The notes under the pieces were generated by a model that was given only the letters and a program-made list of their open reading frames with translations, was not told the origin of the DNA and ran no database searches. A stretch of DNA of 5,074 bases, taken from Clostridiales bacterium. GTDB lineage: Bacteria > Bacillota > Clostridia > Christensenellales > Aristaeellaceae. Numbering within the stretch: position 1 is the stretch's first letter; each line of letters starts with the position of its first letter. The translations under genes were made by a program, and so were the position numbers. The stretch covers positions 1 through 5,074 of the forward strand of contig DXVG01000088.1 of the NCBI GenBank assembly GCA_019409045.1. Direction: 5' to 3'. Shown one piece after another: positions 1 through 5,074 of this stretch.

Positions 1-1
1 G

Positions 2-1216
<1,215 letters not shown>

Positions 1217-1292
1217 AGGCCGCGTTTGCGCGCATGTTTGCGCATGATTTTCGCCGTCCGCGTCAAAGCTATGCGCGGAGGTGGAGGTTGCT
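1217..1292 (+). other. Short intergenic gap between radA and the SpoIID-like gene
   Basis: This 76-nt gap contains an imperfect tandem repeat, TTTGCGCGCATG at 1225-1236 followed by TTTGCGCATG at 1237-1246. The repeat can form a 5-bp hairpin (TGCGC 1227-1231 with GCGCA 1240-1244), and a short run of four Ts lies just downstream. As a terminator it is weak. I see no convincing -35/-10 pair for the vegetative sigma factor, so the next gene may be read from radA or from a sporulation-sigma promoter that I cannot identify. Confidence 0.4.
1277..1287 (+). promoter_or_regulatory. Ribosome binding site that fixes the SpoIID-like start
   Basis: GGAGGTGGAGG carries two overlapping Shine-Dalgarno cores. 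The second, GGAGG at 1283-1287, is 5 nt before the ATG at 1293. This argues against the in-frame GTG at 1281, which lies inside the ribosome binding site. Confidence 0.85.
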
Positions 1293-2264
1293 ATGCGCAA
1301 ACGAATCGCTTTGCTCATCGCGCTGCTGCTCGTCGCGCCGACTATGACCGGCTGCATGCGCACCGACACGCAGGAGCCCATACAGACCGAGGCGGTCAAG
1401 CCGGAGCTGCCCGACGACCTGCGCATGGGCGAGGACGGCGTTCCCATACTGAAGGTGTACGACGTGGAGGAAGAGGCCATCTGCGAGATGGACCTTGAGA
1501 CCTACGTCATGGGCGTGCTCGCCGGGGAGATGAAGAACGACTGGCCGCAGGAGGCGCTCATGGCGCAGGCCATACTTGCGCGCACATTCGTGCTCAAATT
1601 CGTGGAGACGAAGGACTCCGCCTACGACGGCGCGGACATCTCCACGGACGTGCGCGAGGCGCAGGCCTACAGCGAGGTCAACATCAACGAAAGCGTCCGC
1701 AAGGCCGTGGAGGACACGCGCGGGCAGGTGATGAGCTACGAGGGCGAACTTGTGCAGGCGTGGTTCCACGCGCACGCGGGCGGGAAGACGGAGCTTCCCA
1801 GCGTGGCGCTCGACTATCAGGGCGAGGACCCCGCCTATCTGGCGGTGACGGAATCGCCCGACTCCGAGGACGCGCCCGAGAGCGTTCAGGCGTGGACGGC
1901 CGTGTTTGACGGCGAGGCGTTCCGCGCCGCCTGCGCGGACGCGGGGCTTCAGGCGGGCCTTCCCGAGAGCGTCGAGATCGGTCAGACGGGCGAATCGGGC
2001 CGCGCAAAGACATTGCTCGTCAACGGCGAGGCCGTCAGCGCGCCCTCGCTGCGCATACAGCTTGGCGCGAATCAGATGAAGAGCACGCTGCTGGAGGATG
2101 TGCGCGTTCAGGACGGCAGCGTCGTCATGCGCGGCCGCGGCTTCGGGCACGGCGTGGGCATGTCGCAGTGGGGCGCATACGCCATGGCAAAGGACGGCGC
2201 GGACGCCGAGCAGATCGTCCGCCACTACTTTCAGGGCGTGGACATCGTGCAGTTGTGGTCGTAA
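1293..2264 (+). CDS. spoIID: SpoIID/LytB-domain protein (stage II sporulation protein D-like), probable lipoprotein
   Basis: SpoIID-family proteins are lytic transglycosylases that cleave denuded glycan strands and drive engulfment of the forespore, working with SpoIIM and SpoIIP. The 323-residue protein begins with a basic hydrophobic signal ending in MTGC, a lipobox-like motif with Cys21. The SpoIID domain follows: LETYVMGVLAGEM (68-80) contains the Glu79 that matches the family's catalytic acid, HAGGKTE is at 161-167, and the signature GRGFGHGVGMSQWGAYA is at 281-297. The length is normal for the family. The Met at 1293 was chosen because it sits 5 nt after a strong ribosome binding site. 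Neither SpoIIM nor SpoIIP nor SpoIIQ is adjacent, so this may be the sporulation SpoIID or a paralogous SpoIID/LytB amidase-enhancer-type protein. The family call is secure; the exact symbol is less so. The gene is closed by its own terminator. Confidence 0.9.
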   Translation: MRKRIALLIALLLVAPTMTGCMRTDTQEPIQTEAVKPELPDDLRMGEDGVPILKVYDVEEEAICEMDLETYVMGVLAGEMKNDWPQEALMAQAILARTFVLKFVETKDSAYDGADISTDVREAQAYSEVNINESVRKAVEDTRGQVMSYEGELVQAWFHAHAGGKTELPSVALDYQGEDPAYLAVTESPDSEDAPESVQAWTAVFDGEAFRAACADAGLQAGLPESVEIGQTGESGRAKTLLVNGEAVSAPSLRIQLGANQMKSTLLEDVRVQDGSVVMRGRGFGHGVGMSQWGAYAMAKDGADAEQIVRHYFQGVDIVQLWS

Positions 2265-2275
2265 TGAGGCTGCAC

Positions 2276-2314
2276 GCGCCCGCCGCGGACAGGGGCTCGC
2301 GGCGGGCGCTTTTT
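2276..2314 (+). terminator. Intrinsic terminator of the SpoIID-like gene
   Basis: A perfect 12-bp, entirely G/C stem is formed by GCGCCCGCCGCG (2276-2287) and CGCGGCGGGCGC (2298-2309). The loop is 10 nt, and five Ts (2310-2314) follow immediately. It starts 11 nt after the stop codon and separates this transcript from the promoter at 2337. Confidence 0.93.
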
Positions 2315-2336
2315 CTCTGCGCGTGCGGGGCCGTCC

Positions 2337-2365
2337 TTGCGGTCGCCGCGCAAATGTGCTATAAT
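2337..2365 (+). promoter_or_regulatory. Vegetative sigma-A-type promoter with extended -10
   Basis: A consensus -10 TATAAT is at 2360-2365, preceded by the extended -10 TG at 2357-2358. A partial -35, TTGCGG (2337-2342), matches the first three consensus bases, with exact 17-nt spacing. The expected transcript start is near 2372, giving a leader of about 50 nt before the ATG at 2425. That leader could fold a small hairpin (GCGCCG 2374-2379 with CGGCGC 2391-2396). I see no Zur- or MntR-like operator palindrome around it. Confidence 0.85.
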
Positions 2366-2414
2366 CGTCGCATGCGCCGGGCCGGCGGTTCGGCGCGAAA
2401 CAATATCGTATGAC

Positions 2415-2419
2415 GGAGG
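2415..2419 (+). promoter_or_regulatory. Ribosome binding site that fixes the ZnuA-like start
   Basis: GGAGG lies 5 nt before the ATG at 2425. The in-frame ATG at 2410 precedes this site and would place it inside the coding region, so 2425 is preferred. Starting there also gives a clean lipoprotein signal peptide. Confidence 0.8.
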
Positions 2420-2424
2420 CGGCA

Positions 2425-3369
2425 ATGCGCAAGGCATGCGTATTTCTGGGGATGCTTCTCTCGCTGTGCGTCGCGCTGTGCTCCTGCGCGCCGCTTGTGG
2501 ACGTGCAGAGCGTGCAGACGCAGAGCGTGTACGCGACGTTTTTCCCGTACTACGCGCTGACGGAGCCCCTGCTCGACGGCGTGGACGGCGCGCGCCTGTC
2601 CTGCCTTGTGCAGCCGCAGGACGGATGCCCGCGCGCCTATTCGCTCTCGGACTGGGACGCGTTTCTTTTGCAGGGCGCGGACGTGGTGATCTCGGGCGGC
2701 CTGGGGCTGGAGAGCTTTGAAAGCACGCTGCAATCGCTCGGCGACGACGGCCCCGTCGTGGCGCTGACCAACTACAACTACATGGACATCTATCAGGGCG
2801 TATCCTCGGACGAGACCGCCGAGGACAGCCACTTCGACGGGTCGAACCCGCACCTGTACATGTGCGTGGAGGGCGCGAAGTACATCGCCGAGGGCGCCGC
2901 GCTCGCGCTCTGCGAGACGCTTTCGAGCCAGTCGCAGGCGATCATGGAGAATCTGGACGCGCTGCTTTCGAGGCTGGACGCGCTGGGCGAGCAGATGCAG
3001 GCCACCGCCGCGGAGGCCTCCGGCGGCCGCGTGATACTGCTCAACGAGGCGATGATCTACCTCGCGCGCGAGCTGGGGCTCGAGGTCGCGGGGCAGTACG
3101 AGCGCGAGGTGGGGGAGGCGTTCTACGAAAGCGACCGGGACGCGCTGCTGGAGGCGCTTGAGCCGATGGACGCGTCCGTGGTGCTGGTGGAACGACAGGC
3201 CCCCGCGGCGCTCAAGGAGCTTTTGCGCGCGGAGGGATACGAAGTGGCTCAGATCGACGTGATGACCACGCTGCGCGCGGACATGGGCGCGGAGGCGTAC
3301 TTCTCGGCGCAGACCCAGAACGCGCAGGCGATCGCGGACGCCTTCGCACAGACGGAGGAACAGCATTGA
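2425..3369 (+). CDS. ZnuA-like metal ABC transporter substrate-binding lipoprotein with altered metal ligands
   Basis: The 314-residue protein resembles cluster A-I solute-binding proteins (ZnuA/PsaA/TroA), which capture Zn or Mn outside the membrane for an ABC importer. The signal peptide ends in a lipobox, LCSC, with Cys21. Family landmarks follow: YATFFPYYALTEPLL (36-50), ADVVISGGLGLESF (85-98), NPHLYMCVEGAKYIAEG (141-157), ILLNEAMIYLARELGL (204-219) and a C-terminal VAQIDVMTT (274-282). The usual first ligand, His of PHxYxPS, aligns with Arg70 in GCPRAYSLSD. The second, His143, is kept. The third, normally His or Glu, aligns with Asn207 next to Glu208. Asp278 is kept. There is no His-rich loop, only an acidic stretch (128-138) with one His. 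No permease or ATPase gene is adjacent; the gene instead leads a two-gene unit with rnhA. The fold assignment is fairly firm, but the metal specificity, and whether it binds metal at all, are open. Confidence 0.82.
   Translation: MRKACVFLGMLLSLCVALCSCAPLVDVQSVQTQSVYATFFPYYALTEPLLDGVDGARLSCLVQPQDGCPRAYSLSDWDAFLLQGADVVISGGLGLESFESTLQSLGDDGPVVALTNYNYMDIYQGVSSDETAEDSHFDGSNPHLYMCVEGAKYIAEGAALALCETLSSQSQAIMENLDALLSRLDALGEQMQATAAEASGGRVILLNEAMIYLARELGLEVAGQYEREVGEAFYESDRDALLEALEPMDASVVLVERQAPAALKELLRAEGYEVAQIDVMTTLRADMGAEAYFSAQTQNAQAIADAFAQTEEQH
3354..3358 (+). promoter_or_regulatory. Ribosome binding site for rnhA, inside the upstream gene
   Basis: GGAGG sits within the last codons of the ZnuA-like gene, 7 nt before the TTG at 3366. 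It supports TTG as the rnhA start even though that is a rarer initiator. Confidence 0.8.
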
Positions 3370-3818
3370 AACAGGTGGAAATCTATACCGACGGCGCGTG
3401 CTCCGGAAACCCCGGGCCGGGCGGCTGGGCGGCGATACTGATCTACAGGGACAAGCGCGCGGAGCTCTCCGGCTACGAGGCGCGCACCACCAACAACCGC
3501 ATGGAGCTGATGGCGGCGATCCGAGGCCTTAGCGCCCTCAAAGAGCCGTGCGATGTGCGGCTGTATTCCGACAGTACATATCTCGTCAACGCCTTTGAAA
3601 AGGGCTGGCTGGAGAACTGGCAGAGGCGCAACTGGCTGACGGCTGCCAAAAAGCCCGTGGAAAATCAGGACCTGTGGCGCGAGCTTTTGGAGCTTACGCG
3701 CACGCACAGCGTCACCTGGGTGAAGGTGCGCGGCCACGCGGACAACGCGGGCAACAACCGCTGCGACGAGCTTGCGCGCGCGCAGATCCGCCAGCACGCG
3801 CGGCCGGAGGAGGTTTAA
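3366..3818 (+). CDS. rnhA: Ribonuclease HI
   Basis: RNase HI cuts the RNA strand of RNA:DNA hybrids and so removes R-loops and primer remnants in the cytoplasm. The 150-residue protein is close to the usual length of about 155 residues. All catalytic residues are present at near-canonical positions: Asp9 in YTDGACSGNPGPGG, Glu47 in NNRMELMA, Asp69 in YSDSTYL, His124 in VRGHADN and Asp134 in NNRCDELA. The basic, Trp-rich handle (about 79-96, KGWLENWQRRNWLTAAKK) is also present. Translation starts at TTG, which overlaps the upstream TGA as TTGA, so translation is probably coupled to the ZnuA-like gene; no separate promoter is visible. The 3' end overlaps the stop of the convergent recombinase gene by 4 nt. 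The function is very secure; the pairing with a metal-binding lipoprotein is probably only a shared transcript. Confidence 0.96.
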   Translation: MKQVEIYTDGACSGNPGPGGWAAILIYRDKRAELSGYEARTTNNRMELMAAIRGLSALKEPCDVRLYSDSTYLVNAFEKGWLENWQRRNWLTAAKKPVENQDLWRELLELTRTHSVTWVKVRGHADNAGNNRCDELARAQIRQHARPEEV

Positions 3819-3827
3819 TCCTCCTCC
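3806..3827. terminator. Symmetric hairpin at the convergent stop codons, possible bidirectional terminator
   Basis: GGAGGAGG (3806-3813) and CCTCCTCC (3820-3827) form a perfect 8-bp stem around the loop TTTAAT. That loop contains both overlapping stop codons, TAA of rnhA at 3816-3818 and TAA of the recombinase at 3815-3817 on the minus strand. Neither strand has a good U-tract after the stem, so intrinsic termination is uncertain. It is the only terminator-like structure I see at the end of either gene. Confidence 0.4.
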
Positions 3828-4903
3828 TTGGAGGGTGCGTCCTCGCGCAGCTTTACCTTGCGCGCGGCCATGCGCCGCCGCTCGTCGGCCATGGCGGCGT
3901 AGTGCCGCCGGGTCGTGTTCACGTCCGAGTGCCCCAGAACGTCGGCCACGAGGTAGATGTCGCCCGTCTCCTGATACAGATTGGTGCCGAAGGTCGAGCG
4001 CAGTTTGTGCGGGCTCAAGTGCTTTTTCAGCGGCGCGGCAAGCGTCGCGTATTTTTTGACCATGACCTGCACCGCGCGCACGGAGATGCGCCTGTTTTGC
4101 AGCGAGAGAAACAGCGCGCCCTCGTGGCCCGGCAGCGCGGTCATCTGCTTGCGGACGCGCAGATAGTCCTTGAGCACCTTTGCGACCTCGTCGGGGAAGT
4201 AGAGCACCACCTGATTTCCGCCCTTGCGCGTCACCAGAAAGCCGCCCAGCTCAAAGTCCAGATCGTCTATGTCGATGCCGACAAGCTCGCTTACGCGTAT
4301 GCCCGTCCCCAGAAACAGCGTGAGGATGGCCAGATCGCGCAGGCGCACATGGTCGTTGTAGCGCCTCTGGCGCTGGGACTGCTGCTCGCCGCTCTCCACC
4401 AAGTCCAGCAGACGCGCGACCTCGTCGGGCTCCAGGTGTATGATGGGCCTTTCGTGCCGCTTGGGCATGTCTACTAAAAGCGTTATATCTGTGTTAATTA
4501 ACGAATTTTTAAACAAATAATGAAAGAAACTGCGCAGCGTCGCCAGCTTGCGCATCTTGCCAAGCTCCGCGTTGGTCACGACGGATTCGTCCTTGTAGTA
4601 GAGGGAGAGATAGTCAAGGTACATGCTCAGATCGCGCGCGGTCACGCTGTTCAGATCCGCGCACGTCCAGGCGTCCGGCGTCTTTTCCGCAAAGCGCGGA
4701 ACTTCGGTTTGCAGATAGTGAAAAAACAGCTTCAGGTCGCGCGCGTAGGCAAAGCGCGTCAGCGGCTGCGTGGTCGGCTCGATGGCGCGCAGAAAATCCG
4801 CGCACACAGGGGGAAGATCGCGCAAAAGCTCGCGCGTGAGCAGCGTGATCTGCTGCGCGCGTTGCCGGGCGTACGAAAGCTCTTTGGTCATATATCCATC
4901 CAT
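3815..4903 (-). CDS. Tyrosine recombinase, XerS-like (Xer/phage integrase family)
   Basis: The 362-residue site-specific recombinase breaks and rejoins DNA through a 3'-phosphotyrosine. A core-binding SAM-like domain (about 35-140) precedes the catalytic domain (about 155-345). The full active site is visible: Arg203 in GTGIRVSEL, Lys227 in TRKGGNQ, His299 and Arg302 in SPHKLRSTFG, His325 in LGHSDVNTT and nucleophile Tyr335 in RRHYAAM. It is longer than XerC/XerD (about 300 residues). Its extended N terminus and the long segment between the two domains recall the streptococcal single-recombinase XerS; this is a similarity judged by eye. It lacks evidence for an integron-integrase insert or an arm-binding domain of the Tn916 type. 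The start is uncertain: ATG at 4903 has no ribosome binding site, while ATG at 4891 (MTKELS) has only weak GGA-type sequence upstream. A short AT-rich patch interrupts the otherwise GC-rich coding sequence near 4474-4520. Confidence 0.9.
   Translation of the reverse strand: MDGYMTKELSYARQRAQQITLLTRELLRDLPPVCADFLRAIEPTTQPLTRFAYARDLKLFFHYLQTEVPRFAEKTPDAWTCADLNSVTARDLSMYLDYLSLYYKDESVVTNAELGKMRKLATLRSFFHYLFKNSLINTDITLLVDMPKRHERPIIHLEPDEVARLLDLVESGEQQSQRQRRYNDHVRLRDLAILTLFLGTGIRVSELVGIDIDDLDFELGGFLVTRKGGNQVVLYFPDEVAKVLKDYLRVRKQMTALPGHEGALFLSLQNRRISVRAVQVMVKKYATLAAPLKKHLSPHKLRSTFGTNLYQETGDIYLVADVLGHSDVNTTRRHYAAMADERRRMAARKVKLREDAPSKEED
4474..4520. other. AT-rich patch with a 10-bp palindrome inside the recombinase gene
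   Basis: About 45 bp of strongly AT-rich sequence lie inside a GC-rich gene and include the perfect palindrome GTTAATTAAC at 4493-4502. The patch encodes the junction between the two recombinase domains (about residues 131-144, KNSLINTDITLLVD) with A/T-ending codons unlike those of the flanks. The reading frame stays intact. Confidence 0.5.
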
Positions 4904-4907
4904 CCAT
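4892..4907 (-). repeat. Tetranucleotide run (TGGA) at the recombinase start
   Basis: On the minus strand the start region reads ATGGATGGATGGATAT, three tandem TGGA units. These create ATGs at 4907, 4903 and 4899 in three different frames. Only 4903, and the later 4891, are in frame with the recombinase. Confidence 0.6.
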
Positions 4908-4923
4908 TAATGTGGATTCTTTA

Positions 4924-5019
4924 TTCGCAGGCGTTTGGGGAGCCATAAAACGGGTTTTCTCATAAAACCCAGCAAAACCCAGCTTTTGCGAAAGCGAAGC
5001 GCTAGATGCGACAGCATCT
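4924..5019. repeat. Direct repeat, unit 1 (96 bp, complete)
   Basis: The unit starts TTCGCAGGCGTTTGG. Its first 55 bp (4924-4978) recur without a mismatch at 5020-5074, so the period is 96 bp. It contains an inverted repeat, GGGTTTT (4952-4958) with AAAACCC (4964-4970), and an in-unit tandem 10-mer, AAAACCCAGC, at 4964-4973 and 4974-4983. Near its end another stem is possible: AGATGC (5004-5009) with GCATCT (5014-5019). Confidence 0.95.
4952..4970. repeat. Inverted repeat (7-bp arms) within repeat unit 1
   Basis: GGGTTTT and AAAACCC flank the 5-nt loop CTCAT. On the minus strand the hairpin is followed by GTTTT, which looks like a weak intrinsic terminator pointing towards the recombinase. 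A competing shorter palindrome, AAAACGGGTTTT at 4947-4958, shares one arm, so the two structures exclude each other. Confidence 0.6.
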
Positions 5020-5024
5020 TTCGC
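4988..5024. repeat. Inverted repeats at the junction of repeat units 1 and 2
   Basis: The junction can fold in two ways. GCGAAAG (4988-4994) can pair with CTTTCGC (5018-5024). Alternatively, GCGAA (4994-4998) pairs with TTCGC (5020-5024) stacked on AGATGC/GCATCT (5004-5009/5014-5019), leaving a five-base bulge and a GACA loop. The left edge of unit 1 lacks this structure because its flank is different. Confidence 0.5.
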
Positions 5025-5074
5025 AGGCGTTTGGGGAGCCATAAAACGGGTTTTCTCATAAAACCCAGCAAAAC
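5020..5074. repeat. Direct repeat, unit 2 (cut by the window end)
   Basis: These 55 bp are identical to 4924-4978, including the GGGTTTT/AAAACCC inverted repeat at 5048-5054 and 5060-5066. Identity has not ended where the window stops, so the repeat and perhaps further units continue beyond. Confidence 0.95.

Larger units (their letters stand above)
4904..5074. other. Region upstream of the recombinase
   Basis: This 171-bp stretch is almost entirely repeat sequence, separated from the ATG at 4903 by a 20-bp AT-rich spacer (4904-4923). I find no convincing sigma-A promoter for the recombinase in it. No tRNA is present. Confidence 0.5.

Noticed and set aside
1225..1251. Terminator after radA
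   Set aside because: The stem is only 5 bp with an 8-nt loop, and the four Ts come a few bases late. It is too weak to call.
1281..1292. GTG at 1281 as the SpoIID-like start
   Set aside because: It lies inside the GGAGGTGGAGG ribosome binding site, and ATG at 1293 is ideally spaced from that site.
2366..2414. Riboswitch or metal-responsive operator in the leader of the ZnuA-like gene
   Set aside because: The leader is about 50 nt with one GC-rich hairpin, too short for known metal riboswitch folds, and there is no AT-rich palindrome of the Zur or MntR kind.
1269..2432. Long minus-strand open frame opposite the SpoIID-like gene
   Set aside because: It lies wholly antisense to a gene with clear family motifs, is rich in Arg, Ala, His and Leu as expected from GC-rich antisense reading, and shows no recognisable domain. 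It is a shadow frame.
2359..3366. Long minus-strand open frame opposite the ZnuA-like gene
   Set aside because: It has the same Arg/Leu/Val-rich antisense composition and no motifs, and it would run through the promoter and leader of the plus-strand gene.
3674..4477. Plus-strand open frame spanning the end of rnhA and most of the recombinase
   Set aside because: It overlaps two genes with complete catalytic residues in other frames. Its product is low-complexity and resembles no known family.
4924..5074. CRISPR array
   Set aside because: The repeated segment is at least 55 bp and there is only one intervening stretch (41 bp). The repeat has no palindromic 28-37 bp form with unique spacers, and no cas genes are present.
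3815..5074. Integron (integrase plus attC array)
   Set aside because: The recombinase shows no sign of the integron-integrase insert, the repeats carry no gene cassettes between them, and the stems are not flanked by recognisable attC R'/R'' core boxes.

Overview
The window reads as a chromosomal segment from a GC-rich, endospore-forming Firmicute, most likely an uncultured gut-type Clostridia lineage. This rests on a SpoIID-family sporulation protein, lipobox-type lipoproteins, strong GGAGG ribosome binding sites and heavy GC bias at third codon positions. The lineage is an inference; no rRNA or other taxonomic marker is present.

Layout, left to right. (1) The 3' part of radA (DNA repair and branch migration ATPase), whose N-terminal zinc finger lies before the window, ends at 1216. 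(2) After a 76-nt gap, a SpoIID/LytB-domain lipoprotein (1293-2264) is closed by a strong intrinsic terminator (2276-2314). (3) A near-ideal extended -10 promoter (2337-2365) starts a two-gene unit: a ZnuA-like metal-binding lipoprotein (2425-3369) with altered metal ligands, translationally coupled to ribonuclease HI (3366-3818, TTG start). (4) Convergent to these, on the minus strand, is a XerS-like tyrosine recombinase (4903-3815). Its stop codon overlaps the rnhA stop by 4 nt inside a perfect hairpin. (5) Just upstream of the recombinase, a 96-bp unit repeats directly with 55 bp of perfect identity and runs off the window end.

The plus-strand genes look like ordinary housekeeping or sporulation functions: recombination repair, forespore engulfment peptidoglycan processing, metal capture and RNA:DNA hybrid removal. 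The most unusual part is the right end. There a complete tyrosine recombinase sits about 20 bp from a repeat array whose units carry inverted repeats and an uninterrupted 32-codon reading frame on the recombinase strand. This could be a dispersed repeat family lying beside a housekeeping Xer gene by chance, or a recombinase with its own array of sites. The sequence alone does not decide between these. A functional link is a hypothesis, not a result.
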